A stretch of 64,000 nt of DNA from JAGVXH01 sp041649755 (GCA_041649755.1 JBAZMK010000005.1:1-64000); one strand, 5' to 3'. Positions 6,076 to 15,453 are shown, numbered from the stretch's first letter. Program-made: numbers and translations. The notes: generated by a model from the letters alone, not told the origin.

Positions 6076-9000
6076 TTACTCCTGACTTTCAGCCCAGTCT
6101 TTAGCAATAACTTCAGCTTGTTTTAATACTGTCTCTGTAGCAATTTTTTGTTTATCAGGAGGATAGCCATATTTTCTTAGAATCTTTTTAACACAAACTC
6201 TTAGATGAGCTTGAACACTTTCCCTTATTGTCCAATCAATTTTAACATTTTGTCTTATTGTTTCATAAATTTCTCTGGCAATAGCTCTTAATGATTCATC
6301 TCCTAAAATCTTCACAGCACTATCATTAACTTCTAAAGCATCATAGAAAGCTACTTCATCTTCATTTAATCCTAAACTTTTCCCTTCTTCTTTATCTTTA
6401 TTTATTGTCTTTGCGAGTTCTATTAATTCTTCAACAACACGAGCAGTTTCAATAGCTCTATTAGTATAATTTTTAATTGCTTTTTCTAACAATTCTGCAA
6501 AAGATCTTCCTTTAACAATATTTTTTCTAGAAATTAACCTAATCTCTTCTGTTAGTAATTTTTTAAGTGCTTCAAAAGCTAAGTTCTTTTGAGGAATATC
6601 TTTTACTTCGGCTAAAAAATCTTCAGACAAAATTTCTAAATTTGGTTTTTGAAATCCTACTGATTCAAATATATCAATAATTCTATCAGAGACTACAGAC
6701 TTGGATACAATTTGTCTTATAGCTGAATCTAATTCTTCTGTCTGTTTTGATTTACCTAATGTGAGTTTATTTAATTTTGATTTTATAACTTGGAAAAATC
6801 CAATCTCTTCTTTAATTTCTAATGCTCTATCATTAGGAACAGCTAATGCAAAACTTTCTATGAGTTTCTTGGAATGTTTCAAGAATCTCTCTTTACCATC
6901 TTTTTGTTTTAATATATGTTCAATAGCATTAGGGACTAGGATTAAGGCATCATTTATTGATTTCTTAACTTTAGACTTGTATTCAAATCCATGTAATAAA
7001 TCTTGAACTACTTCATATTCAGAAAGCATTAGTTCAACTGCTTTATCCTGATCCATTACAGGCTTACCTTTACCGCCACTAGCAGTATAATCTTTTACAG
7101 CTTTTTTTAAATCATAAGCAATACCAATATAGTCAACAACTAATCCCCCATTTTTATCCTTGAATACTCGATTGACTCTAGCAATAGATTGCATCAGCCC
7201 ATGCCCCCTCATAGGTTTATCAACATACATTGTATGAAGACAAGGAACATCAAAACCAGTAAGCCACATATCTCTAACAAGAACTATTTTTATTGGGCTA
7301 TCAGGCTCTTTGAATGTGTCTCCAAGTTCTTTTCTTTTTTTCTTGTTTCTAATATGCTCTTGCCAAACTTTCGGATCTTTAGGAGATCCAGTCATAATTA
7401 CTTTAATTACACCCTTACTATCTTCTTTATTATACCATTCAGGTTTAAGTTTAATTATCTCATCATGCAAATCAACACATATTCTTCTAGACATACAAAC
7501 AATCATAGCCTTGCCTTCCATAACATTAACTCTTTCTTCGAAATGATCAATAATATCTTTAGCAATTCTCTTTATTCTGTCTGGACTTCCTGCAACAGCT
7601 TCCATCCTAGCCCATTTAGATTTTAATTTTTCTTTGTAGCTTATTTCTTCACCTTCTGTAATCTCTTCAAAATTAGGATCAATCTTTAATCTTTCTTCTG
7701 GTTTTAAATCAAGTTTTGCTAATCTGCTTTCATAAAATATTCCAACGGTAGTTTTATCTTCTATTGATTGTTTAATATCATAAATATCAACATATTTTCC
7801 AAAGACAGCAGGAGTGCTTCTATCTTTCTTCTCAATAGGAGTTCCTGTAAAACCAATAAAAGAGGCATTAGGTAAAGCATCCCTCATATTTTTAGCAAAT
7901 CCATCAATAAAGTCATACTGGCTTCTATGTGCTTCATCTGCTATAACAATAATATTTTTCCTCTTAGAAAGCAAGGGATATTTAGTACCTCTTTCTTCTG
8001 GAAAGAACTTTTGAATGGTTGTAAAAACAATTCCTCCAGATGCAACCTTTAGAAGACCCTTTAATTCTTCTCTATTTTCTGATTGATTAGGTTCTTGTCT
8101 TAAAAGATCCTGACAACTAGCAAAAGTACCATACAACTGATCATCTAAATCGTTTCTATCTGTTAATACAACTAGTGTGGGATTTTCAAGTTGTTTTGAA
8201 AGGATTGCTTTTGCAGAATAAAAAACCATTGTAAGACTTTTACCTGATCCTTGAGTATGCCAGACAACACCAGCTCTTTTATCACTTTTTGTTGCTTTAA
8301 GTGTGCTTTCTATTGCATTATTAACGGCATTATACTGATGATATGCTCCCATTTTTTTTGATATTTTTGTTACATTAGTTTTTGTGTCTTTTTCTTTTTG
8401 AAATACAATAAAGTTTCTAATTAAATCCAGAACTGTTTCTTTATTCAACATTCCACGAATTAAAAGTTCAAGTTCGGTCATAGATTTTTTAGGTTTTTTA
8501 CCTTTGATTGTTTTCCATGCAGTAAATCTTTCATTACCAGAAGTAATTGTTCCTGCATGTGTTTCTAAACCATCACTAATTATAACAATCTCATTAAACC
8601 TAAATAAAGAGGGGATTTGTGTTTTGTAAGTTTCAATTTGATTAAACGCATTCATAACGGTTGCTTCTGGATCAGCAGGATTTTTTAGTTCAAACAAGAC
8701 TAAGGGCAATCCATTAACAAATAGTATTACATCAGGTCTCCTATTATAGTTTTCTTCAATTATTGTGAACTGATTCATAGATAAGAACTCGTTGTTTTTA
8801 ATATTATCAAAATCTACAATAAAAACTGGCTTGTGTTTTATTTCTCCTTTCTCTCTAAAAGAAACAGGAACTCCATTTACAAGATAATCATGAAAACTTT
8901 GATTATTAGATATTTGATTTTGACTATCTGTCCTAATTATTTTTTTAACAGCTTCTTCTATTGCATCTTTTGGAATTTTAGGATTTATTCTTTCAAGAGC

Positions 9001-9168
9001 CGAACGAAGCCTATCAACTAAAACAACATCAGAATACTTTTCTCTTTCACCGTTTCCTTCTGGAGCTGGTGCAATATTTGGAGCATAAATATATTCATAG
9101 CCTTCACTTTGTAGAAACTTTAATGCTTCTTGTTCTATATGATCTTCAGTTATAATGTTTGATGGCAT
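6076..9168 (-). CDS. hsdR: Type I restriction enzyme, R (restriction/translocase) subunit
   Basis: A 1030-residue HsdR, the motor and nuclease subunit that cleaves unmodified DNA after ATP-driven translocation. The N-terminal PD-(D/E)xK nuclease is visible as RRPDVILF...LFELKNP, with Asp146, Glu160 and Lys162. The SF2 helicase motifs follow: Walker A HTQGSGKS (about residue 305), DEAH in IADEAHRSQ (about 410), SFIGFTGTP, and a C-terminal ARVNRVF motif VI. The C-terminal helical domain that docks to the methylase is present. Length is normal and I see no break. It follows a small gene by one base and is the seventh gene of the operon that begins at hsdM. Confidence 0.95.
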   Translation of the reverse strand: MPSNIITEDHIEQEALKFLQSEGYEYIYAPNIAPAPEGNGEREKYSDVVLVDRLRSALERINPKIPKDAIEEAVKKIIRTDSQNQISNNQSFHDYLVNGVPVSFREKGEIKHKPVFIVDFDNIKNNEFLSMNQFTIIEENYNRRPDVILFVNGLPLVLFELKNPADPEATVMNAFNQIETYKTQIPSLFRFNEIVIISDGLETHAGTITSGNERFTAWKTIKGKKPKKSMTELELLIRGMLNKETVLDLIRNFIVFQKEKDTKTNVTKISKKMGAYHQYNAVNNAIESTLKATKSDKRAGVVWHTQGSGKSLTMVFYSAKAILSKQLENPTLVVLTDRNDLDDQLYGTFASCQDLLRQEPNQSENREELKGLLKVASGGIVFTTIQKFFPEERGTKYPLLSKRKNIIVIADEAHRSQYDFIDGFAKNMRDALPNASFIGFTGTPIEKKDRSTPAVFGKYVDIYDIKQSIEDKTTVGIFYESRLAKLDLKPEERLKIDPNFEEITEGEEISYKEKLKSKWARMEAVAGSPDRIKRIAKDIIDHFEERVNVMEGKAMIVCMSRRICVDLHDEIIKLKPEWYNKEDSKGVIKVIMTGSPKDPKVWQEHIRNKKKRKELGDTFKEPDSPIKIVLVRDMWLTGFDVPCLHTMYVDKPMRGHGLMQSIARVNRVFKDKNGGLVVDYIGIAYDLKKAVKDYTASGGKGKPVMDQDKAVELMLSEYEVVQDLLHGFEYKSKVKKSINDALILVPNAIEHILKQKDGKERFLKHSKKLIESFALAVPNDRALEIKEEIGFFQVIKSKLNKLTLGKSKQTEELDSAIRQIVSKSVVSDRIIDIFESVGFQKPNLEILSEDFLAEVKDIPQKNLAFEALKKLLTEEIRLISRKNIVKGRSFAELLEKAIKNYTNRAIETARVVEELIELAKTINKDKEEGKSLGLNEDEVAFYDALEVNDSAVKILGDESLRAIAREIYETIRQNVKIDWTIRESVQAHLRVCVKKILRKYGYPPDKQKIATETVLKQAEVIAKDWAESQE

Positions 9169-9169
9169 G

Positions 9170-9454
9170 TTATTTTTTTACTTCCTCTCTTAATTTTAAT
9201 AATTCTTTCATTTCATTTATATGGTGTTGGATTCTTTTCTCTTTATACTTTACCATCTCCTCTATATAAGCCCATTTATTTTTTTGAATATCAAATTTTT
9301 TACTAGCCTTATCAACAATCAATTCTCCTCTTTGCTTCATTTCATGTACTGCAAGTTTTTCTGCAACATTGTAAATCCTTTCATAAACAGAGTCAATTTT
9401 ACCTTGAAGGAATAATTTCTGTATTTTTATTGGTAGTATATCTATTTTGCCCAT
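9170..9454 (-). CDS. Small helical protein between the HEPN-like gene and hsdR
   Basis: A 94-residue charged protein, predicted mostly helical, with a likely coiled coil over residues 55-94 (rich in Lys, Glu and Leu). It starts MGKIDILPIKIQKLFLQG. No family is recognised. Its stop lies one base before the hsdR start, and its start is 29 bases after the preceding gene's stop, so it is a built-in member of the restriction operon. It could be a small adaptor or inhibitor of the larger proteins on either side; this is inference from position only. Confidence 0.6.
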   Translation of the reverse strand: MGKIDILPIKIQKLFLQGKIDSVYERIYNVAEKLAVHEMKQRGELIVDKASKKFDIQKNKWAYIEEMVKYKEKRIQHHINEMKELLKLREEVKK

Positions 9455-9483
9455 GTTTAACTAAGGTTTAATGAGTTTTTAAC

Positions 9484-11178
9484 TTATTTGGATTGCATAT
9501 ATTTTTTTATTTGGTGAAAATGTATTTTTTTATTTTTAAGTGCCTCTGAAACCTCTTTCTTATTCATTTTTTTTGGAAACTTTTCTATTAAACAAAGTAT
9601 AACATGTTGAGAACAAAAATCAACATCAGCATCTTTGTCATTTAGAGATTTTAATAACAACTCGTAAACTTTCTTATAAAATTTATTAGAAATCGTTTTT
9701 GAATTCTTGATGATATGTGATAGATGTGCAAGGACAAGAGGTTTATTATTTTCATAACCTTCTATGAGATAATCTATGAGTTCTTGAGTCTTTTCTCCCA
9801 TTGAATAACTAATATTCTCTGTAAAGCAACCAAACTCCAGAATAAATTTCCTATCTCTTTTCTTTTTAGAATAAGTTTTTAGCACTCCCTTTAACAAATC
9901 ATCATACATTTCTGGAAAATCATAAAGATAACTTGCTAGTTCCTCAAAAACATATTTACTCTCTTTGGAGTCCTCGTTTAACTCTTTAAGAGAGTGTTTA
10001 AGATATTCTTTATAATAATCTATAATCGGAGGCTCTGGAGTTAGTAAACTAAAATATATTCGTTCAATATCATAAGAAGTTCTTGTTATTAGAGTTTCAA
10101 AGATTATAGAATAATCCTCTATCGTTTCTTTGAATCCTAATTGGTCTAATATTTTTTTGTATTCTTTTTCATTAAAACCATGTGCTGCACTCGAACTCCT
10201 AAACTTATTAAGCAATTTCAGAAACTTGGTTCCATCCTCTATTATTCCTTCATTTTGTAAAAAATAATCCTTGTTCTTAAAATTAGTTCCATAAATTTTA
10301 TAATTATAAAAGTTAGTAAACTCATTGGAAATTTTAGAATAAATATTCTTCTCTTTCTTTCTTAAATCTTTAAGGTTTTTTATATTCAAGGAAATTATTA
10401 TATCATGATGCACCTTTAATAAAAGCAAAAATTTTTGTAGCAATCTTAAACTTTTAAGAGGTTCTATTGAATTATTTAAAATGTCTTTTAGTTTTTTAGG
10501 AGTATCACCTTTAAGATATTTTTCTTCAATCTCTTTTAATGCTAATTTCTCATAGGAATAACATAAATTCTTATCTATTTTATTGAATATCTTATTTATT
10601 AACTTTGTATTAATAGATTCCAACAAAAGGATGTTTAAAAAAATAATTCTTGCTTGAAAATCATCAACTGTTGTTTCCTTATTAATTACTTTTTTTATAT
10701 GATTTAGTGCATTTTCCATTCGTGTTAAATCTAATAGTCTCATGTCTTCCACTTTTATGTTTGGATAAAATTTTTTGATGTGGTTTTCTACCCTGGTATT
10801 TGATAAATTCATAAAATGAACCATTCTACGAATGGTATCTCTAAAATCAAAATAACTCTCACCAGCAGGTATTTTTGAAGGAGATATATTATACTTTTTC
10901 CAGTATTCTAATTCTTTGTCAGGCAATCCTTCTCCGAGATCTCCCAAATTGACTGCAATAAATCCTTTAGCTACCCTATAAACTCCCCTAAATATGCCCC
11001 ATTTATTTCCAAACAAAACTGTTCCATTATCCCCTATAGTAAAGTCCTTATGAGATTCATATCTTTTTAGTACCTCTTCTTTAAAATACACTTTTTCTAA
11101 AAAACCATCTATCTTATGTTCCGCTGCCTTTTTTGCAGACTTTAATCCATCTTTTGTGATAAATTTGATGTCTCCCAT
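9484..11178 (-). CDS. Large helical protein inside the hsd operon, possible HEPN-type RNase
   Basis: A 564-residue protein with no recognised family. The N-terminus (residues 45-110) is a mixed alpha/beta segment with GIFRGVYRVAKGFIAVNLGD and a YWKKYNISP motif; the rest is almost all helical. Residues 327-333 read RSSSAAH, which fits the R-x(4-6)-H spacing of HEPN ribonucleases, in a predicted helix-loop setting (LLNKFRSSSAAHGF). The usual polar residue after the Arg is a Ser. Its ATG is one base after the hsdS stop. By analogy with PrrC, an anticodon nuclease embedded in a type I operon, it may be a back-up effector. That role is inference; the motif may be coincidental. Confidence 0.6.
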   Translation of the reverse strand: MGDIKFITKDGLKSAKKAAEHKIDGFLEKVYFKEEVLKRYESHKDFTIGDNGTVLFGNKWGIFRGVYRVAKGFIAVNLGDLGEGLPDKELEYWKKYNISPSKIPAGESYFDFRDTIRRMVHFMNLSNTRVENHIKKFYPNIKVEDMRLLDLTRMENALNHIKKVINKETTVDDFQARIIFLNILLLESINTKLINKIFNKIDKNLCYSYEKLALKEIEEKYLKGDTPKKLKDILNNSIEPLKSLRLLQKFLLLLKVHHDIIISLNIKNLKDLRKKEKNIYSKISNEFTNFYNYKIYGTNFKNKDYFLQNEGIIEDGTKFLKLLNKFRSSSAAHGFNEKEYKKILDQLGFKETIEDYSIIFETLITRTSYDIERIYFSLLTPEPPIIDYYKEYLKHSLKELNEDSKESKYVFEELASYLYDFPEMYDDLLKGVLKTYSKKKRDRKFILEFGCFTENISYSMGEKTQELIDYLIEGYENNKPLVLAHLSHIIKNSKTISNKFYKKVYELLLKSLNDKDADVDFCSQHVILCLIEKFPKKMNKKEVSEALKNKKIHFHQIKKYMQSK

Positions 11179-11179
11179 T

Positions 11180-12412
11180 TTATTTTATAGGAACTCTAAT
11201 CTTTCTAGACATGAGTTTTGGTAATAGGGAATCTCGGAGTTGTGATAGACTTTTAATTTCTTCTTCATTTTGATATTTTAGATTAAATAATCTTTCTACT
11301 AAACTGTCAAACTTCTTAATAATCTTATTTTCAGGAATCAATATTTCATGATCATGAATAGAGTTTCTAGATAGATTCGGAACTGAAGATCCAGTATTAA
11401 CCATTGACATGGTTTTGATAAAATAGTAAAGATACCTTACAAGATTTTGATTTTCTATAGATACATAGTATGTTGTTTCAAGTGGGCAAAATTCTTTATG
11501 CGAATAGTAAACCGAATCAGATCCAATCTTTCCAGCCCTCCCTATTATTAGCCCTGCCTTTTTTATGAAACTTTCGTCATGATAACCACTTAAACCACCA
11601 GAACCATAAACAGGAATATTGCCTTCTTTTCTATTCCATTCTGGGAGATGCCATCCATATTCTAATTTAAATAATTTAATAGCTTTGTCAACGCTCCACC
11701 CCTTAGGAATCACCCCTAATTCAGACTCAATCATTTCACCACCACTAGACTTGTAAGGTTTTCCTTCTTCGTTTGGAAATTGAAAATCAATAAACCAATG
11801 TTTGAAAAGAGCTTGTCCTATTGCTTCAAGAGTTTTATTCATCTTTTGATTGAGTTCTATTTTATTATCAAGATCTGAAAGAATTTTTGCTATTGCTTTT
11901 TGTTCTGGAAGGGGTGGAAATTCAATTTTAAGATCTCCAATAATTTTAGTTGTTAGACTGCCTCTTGAACTATTAGCATCTGAAACATTTCGGAGTTCTA
12001 AATATCTAGATACTAAATTGTAAAAAAGATACCCCGAATCTAATATTTTGGGATTAGCCCTTAAAGATATAACAGACTGATTAATATGCGTATCAATCAT
12101 GCAATAAGCTGTTTGTCCTCTCGTATATCCTTGACCAGCAGATGCAACAACTACATCTCCTTTCTTTGCTAGTCTTGTACTAGAATTTTTAACTCCTTCA
12201 GGAGTGATTTTTTTAATAGTATCTCTAATAAAAGTTTGACCTGTTTCTCCAGAAGATAACCATCTTATTTCACCATCCCAATATGAAGCTATTCTAGTAT
12301 TTGGAGTACCCCCACTAAATATAGTATCTGTAGCTTCATTAAGTTTCATCTCTTCCCAATCTTCAGGAATTTCTCCTATTTCAGTTTGCTTTAATTTTTC
12401 TTTTGTTTTCAT
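11180..12412 (-). CDS. hsdS: Type I restriction enzyme, S (specificity) subunit
   Basis: A 410-residue HsdS, which gives target recognition to the methylase and restriction complexes. It has two target-recognition domains: the first follows TEIGEIPEDWEEMKL (about residues 10-165), the second follows SELGVIPKGW (about 225-375). Between them lies the conserved spacer PLPEQKAIAKILSDLD with a coiled coil, and another helical repeat ends the protein. I set the start at ATG 12412, because the longer frame begins at a TTG (12430) that overlaps the upstream stop. Both half-repeats are complete, so the protein should be functional. The target sequence cannot be read from the protein. Confidence 0.93.
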   Translation of the reverse strand: MKTKEKLKQTEIGEIPEDWEEMKLNEATDTIFSGGTPNTRIASYWDGEIRWLSSGETGQTFIRDTIKKITPEGVKNSSTRLAKKGDVVVASAGQGYTRGQTAYCMIDTHINQSVISLRANPKILDSGYLFYNLVSRYLELRNVSDANSSRGSLTTKIIGDLKIEFPPLPEQKAIAKILSDLDNKIELNQKMNKTLEAIGQALFKHWFIDFQFPNEEGKPYKSSGGEMIESELGVIPKGWSVDKAIKLFKLEYGWHLPEWNRKEGNIPVYGSGGLSGYHDESFIKKAGLIIGRAGKIGSDSVYYSHKEFCPLETTYYVSIENQNLVRYLYYFIKTMSMVNTGSSVPNLSRNSIHDHEILIPENKIIKKFDSLVERLFNLKYQNEEEIKSLSQLRDSLLPKLMSRKIRVPIK

Positions 12413-12419
12413 TTTCTTT

Positions 12420-12902
12420 TTACCATCCAAAATAATTTTTTAATAAATAAGAAGTGATAATTGTTGCTATCATTCCCAATATAAAGGAGATTATATAACC
12501 TATCCAGTTTCTTTTAATATTCCTTTTTTCAGAATTTATTTTTGATAATATCTTTCTACTAATAGTATCTAGATTGTCCCATAGATCTTCATAATCACCT
12601 AAGGGTAAATTATTACAATCTACTTTTGATTTTATTTTTTTAAGAGATTTTTCCTCTTCTATAAGAATATCTTTAAATTTCTTTATCTTCCCTTCTAGAT
12701 TTATTATAAATTTTAAAAGAAAGGTCTTCCATTCAGACTTACATTTATTATCTATATCAATAGCTTCAGTTTTATTTATATTTTTCTTTGAAGTATAATG
12801 CTCTATTAGGTCAGAGATATAATCATAGTCTTCTTTGGGTAGATTCTTCTGATAAACTCTATAAAGATTATTCAATGAAATAATATATTGGGTGGTATCC
12901 AT
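12420..12902 (-). CDS. Tail-anchored coiled-coil protein in the hsd operon
   Basis: A 160-residue protein with a long helical, Lys/Glu-rich body (about residues 60-130) and one C-terminal transmembrane helix (IGYIISFILGMIATIITS, about 136-153). No family is recognised. The start is ATG 12902, preceded by GGGGAGGG, a good ribosome binding site. It starts two bases after the upstream mini-gene and ends seven bases before hsdS. The layout suggests a membrane-facing partner of the restriction system, together with the four-helix membrane protein at the operon end. That link is inference from gene order. Confidence 0.6.
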   Translation of the reverse strand: MDTTQYIISLNNLYRVYQKNLPKEDYDYISDLIEHYTSKKNINKTEAIDIDNKCKSEWKTFLLKFIINLEGKIKKFKDILIEEEKSLKKIKSKVDCNNLPLGDYEDLWDNLDTISRKILSKINSEKRNIKRNWIGYIISFILGMIATIITSYLLKNYFGW

Positions 12903-12904
12903 TA

Positions 12905-13060
12905 TTACCCTCCCCACCAATTCCTTTCTTGAGGTCTTACAATATAATAAGCCTCAAGATAAGGGTCGTAATAGATCCTATCCCCCTTTCTTCTAGCTTT
13001 TAATGCATCAGTTTTATTTTTATAATATCTACGCCCATTATAAACAAAAATTTTTCCCAT
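12905..13060 (-). CDS. 51-residue basic, Tyr-rich mini-protein after hsdM
   Basis: An open frame of 51 residues starting MGKIFVYNGRRYYKNK and ending RNWWGG. It is basic and rich in Tyr, with a two-halves pattern (YNGRRYYKNKTDALKARRKGD then IYYDPYLEAYYIVRP) that could form a small beta structure. It begins three bases after the hsdM stop and ends two bases before the next start, so the operon has no slack around it. That perfect packing is the main support for it being a real gene. I do not know its function. It may bind DNA or the Hsd complex. Confidence 0.6.
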   Translation of the reverse strand: MGKIFVYNGRRYYKNKTDALKARRKGDRIYYDPYLEAYYIVRPQERNWWGG

Positions 13061-13063
13061 TCC

Positions 13064-14596
13064 CTAAACCCTCCAACCAATGCTTTTCAAATTTTCTTTA
13101 ATCTCCTCTTCTAACTTTTCGCTTTCTTTAAATTGCTCTCCTAATTCTTTAGTCAATCTTTCCATCTTCTCATTAAAGACTTCTGGATCTTCTTCTACTT
13201 CTTCAGTTCCAACATAACGACCAGCAGTAAGGACATATCCATGCTTTTCTATTTCCTCTAACTTAACAGACTTACAGAATCCTGCAACATCTTCATATTT
13301 TCCGCCTTCTCCTCTCCAAGCATGATATGTTTCTGAGATTCTTTTAACTTCTTCATCTGTAAGATCCTTATGCCTTCTATCAATCATCACACCATGTTTT
13401 CTAGCATCAATAAACAAAAATTCTCCTTCTCTATCCCTAAACTTATGATTCTTTTTATCTTTTGAAACAAACCATAAACAAGCAGGTATCATTGTGTTAT
13501 AGAATAATTGAGAAGGCATAGCAACAATGCAGTCTACTAAATCTGCTTCAATAATGTTTTTCCTTATTTCTCCTTCTCCACCAGTGTTAGAAGATAAAGA
13601 ACCATTAGCTAAAACAAACCCTGCAGTTCCATGAGGAGCTAAGTGATGTATAAAATGCTGTACCCATCCAAAGTTAGCATTACCTGTTGGAGGAACTCCA
13701 TATTTCCATCTTATATCTTCTTTTAGCTGTTCTCCTTTCCAATCAGAATCATTGAAGGGTGGATTGGCTAATATGAAATCTGCCTTTAAATCTCTGTGAG
13801 CATCATTAAGAAAACTTCCTTCTGAGTTCCATTGAATATCAGAATCAATTCCTCTAATTGCCAGATTCATTTTACATAGTTTCCACGTTGTTTGGTTGCT
13901 CTCCTGACCGTACACTGAGATGTCACCAATTCTTCCTCCATGACTTTCAACAAACTTTTCACTTTGCACAAACATGCCTCCACTTCCACAACAAGGATCA
14001 AATATTCTTCCTTTGTAAGGCTCTAACATTTCAACAAGAAGTTTTACAATACATCTAGGTGTATAGAACTGTCCACCTTTCTTTCCTTCTGCATCTGCAA
14101 ACTGTCCTAAGAAGTACTCATATACTCTTCCTAACACATCCTTACTCCTGTTTTCTTTATCACCTAAAGCAATAGAACCTATAAGATCTATTAACTCTCC
14201 AAGCCTCTGTTTATCTAGTGCAGGTCTAGCATAATCTTTTGGCAAAACTCCTTTCAAAGAAGGGTTTTCTTTTTCGATTGCATCCATTGCATCATCAATA
14301 ATTGTTCCTATCTTTGGTTGCTTTGCATTGCTCTGAAGTTTCTCCCATCTTGCATCTTTTGGAACCCAGAATATATTTTTTGCTTTATATTCATCAACGT
14401 CCTCCGGATCACCCTGCGGATCATTTTTTATTTCATCGTAAACTTCTCTGAAAGCATCGGAAATGTATTTCAAAAAGATCAAACCTAAGACCACATGTTT
14501 ATACTCTGAAGCATCCATATTGCTTCTAAGTTTATCTGCTGAGAGCCACAGCTTTTGTTCAAATCCCAAGTCTCCCTTATTATTGTTTTTTACCAT
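13064..14596 (-). CDS. hsdM: Type I restriction enzyme, M (DNA methyltransferase) subunit
   Basis: A 510-residue HsdM, which methylates adenine in the host recognition sites. The N-terminal HsdM helical domain starts DLGFEQKLWLSADKLR and includes VVLGLIFLKYISDAF. The methylase core has the AdoMet motif FDPCCGSGGMFV and the catalytic motif NPPFND. The start at ATG 14596 is supported by a TATA box centred near 14618, which would be lost inside the gene if the longer frame to 14659 were used. It is the first hsd gene and probably carries the operon's own promoter. Length and motifs are normal. Confidence 0.95.
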   Translation of the reverse strand: MVKNNNKGDLGFEQKLWLSADKLRSNMDASEYKHVVLGLIFLKYISDAFREVYDEIKNDPQGDPEDVDEYKAKNIFWVPKDARWEKLQSNAKQPKIGTIIDDAMDAIEKENPSLKGVLPKDYARPALDKQRLGELIDLIGSIALGDKENRSKDVLGRVYEYFLGQFADAEGKKGGQFYTPRCIVKLLVEMLEPYKGRIFDPCCGSGGMFVQSEKFVESHGGRIGDISVYGQESNQTTWKLCKMNLAIRGIDSDIQWNSEGSFLNDAHRDLKADFILANPPFNDSDWKGEQLKEDIRWKYGVPPTGNANFGWVQHFIHHLAPHGTAGFVLANGSLSSNTGGEGEIRKNIIEADLVDCIVAMPSQLFYNTMIPACLWFVSKDKKNHKFRDREGEFLFIDARKHGVMIDRRHKDLTDEEVKRISETYHAWRGEGGKYEDVAGFCKSVKLEEIEKHGYVLTAGRYVGTEEVEEDPEVFNEKMERLTKELGEQFKESEKLEEEIKENLKSIGWRV

Positions 14597-14631
14597 AAAT
14601 TTAGATATATACCTTTTATAAAAAACTATCG

Positions 14632-14904
14632 CTATGCCTTCTTTTCTTTTCCAAACCACAATAAAATTGGTATAGCTTCCTTTTCTTTTTTGATTTTTCT
14701 TACTGCCCTCTCTAAATCTTCATAATCAGGATAGAGAATCATTTTATAATTGAATTTTGAAACCTTTTCTTTAAGTTGAGGAAATTCCTTAATTAACTCT
14801 TTTTTGAATCTTATCTTATTCCATGCACCAACGCTATCGCCATAAGAGATTTTTCCGTTTATTTCTATTCTTTCTCTTCTTGGTCTTAGCGTTTGTGTTT
14901 CCAT
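14632..14904 (-). CDS. Hypothetical small basic protein upstream of hsdM
   Basis: A 90-residue protein rich in Arg, Lys and Glu, starting METQTLRPRRERIEING. No family is recognised. It lies 35 bases before hsdM and points the same way. A palindrome (14907-14928) and a TATA box flanked by an inverted repeat (14936-14961) sit just upstream. This setting is common for small regulators of restriction operons (controller proteins), but no helix-turn-helix is evident here, so I do not call it one. Confidence 0.55.
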   Translation of the reverse strand: METQTLRPRRERIEINGKISYGDSVGAWNKIRFKKELIKEFPQLKEKVSKFNYKMILYPDYEDLERAVRKIKKEKEAIPILLWFGKEKKA

Positions 14905-14906
14905 TA

Positions 14907-14961
14907 GTGTGAATCACTCTTTTCACACCTCAACACCTCTCGACTTTATAAAAAAGAGAGG
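14907..14961. promoter_or_regulatory. Palindromic control region upstream of the restriction locus
   Basis: Two inverted repeats lie side by side. GTGTGAA (14907-14913) pairs with TTCACAC (14922-14928) over an 8-base gap. CCTCTC (14936-14941) pairs with GAGAGG (14956-14961) over a 14-base gap that contains the TATA-like ACTTTATAAA. This is what operator sites around an archaeal promoter would look like. The bound regulator is not known. Confidence 0.5.
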
Positions 14962-15059
14962 ACACCTCATTTAAACCCTTTTCAAGAAACTTTGGTGAAA
15001 ATACCACAAAAAGACTTAATAAGTGCAAAACCTACCAAAGATTATCAAAAGAAGTGAAA

Positions 15060-15452
15060 ATGGAAACAATAGGAAAGATTAAATTCGGAAAGTTTGAATC
15101 GGAAATAAAATCTACGCCAAAAGTAATTAAGTATCTAAAAGAAGAAAATTTAAGTTTAGCAGTTTTAATCCCGAATGCTTATGATTTTTATGAAGTACTA
15201 TTATTTGATTCAATTGATGAAGACGAGGATGGAAAACCTGATAAGAAATTTGGAAATAAATTTGATTTAGTCTATTATGGGATAACTGAGAAAGGGATTT
15301 GGAACGAAAAAGAGGGTTTGAAGGTTAAAGGATTTAAAGAGAATACTCTTCTTAAAAAGAACATACTCTTCCATTCAGGAACGCAAATAAATCAGACTCC
15401 AAAAAATCCTAAAAAATCTTTTATGGTAAATTATGCGGTTTTGCAAAAATAA
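15060..15452 (+). CDS. Hypothetical protein upstream of an Lrp-type regulator
   Basis: A 130-residue mixed alpha/beta protein starting METIGKIKFGKFESEIK. It has an acidic stretch DSIDEDEDGKPDKK in the middle and a basic C-terminus. No family is recognised. A GTG at 15054 is an alternative start two codons earlier. Its stop is one base before the Lrp-type gene, so the two are co-transcribed, divergent from the hsd side gene. A function for the pair cannot be read from the sequence. Confidence 0.65.
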   Translation: METIGKIKFGKFESEIKSTPKVIKYLKEENLSLAVLIPNAYDFYEVLLFDSIDEDEDGKPDKKFGNKFDLVYYGITEKGIWNEKEGLKVKGFKENTLLKKNILFHSGTQINQTPKNPKKSFMVNYAVLQK

Positions 15453-15453
15453 A

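Noticed and set aside
7189..7626. Plus-strand frames inside hsdR
   Set aside because: Overlap the helicase region of hsdR in other frames and show no domain.
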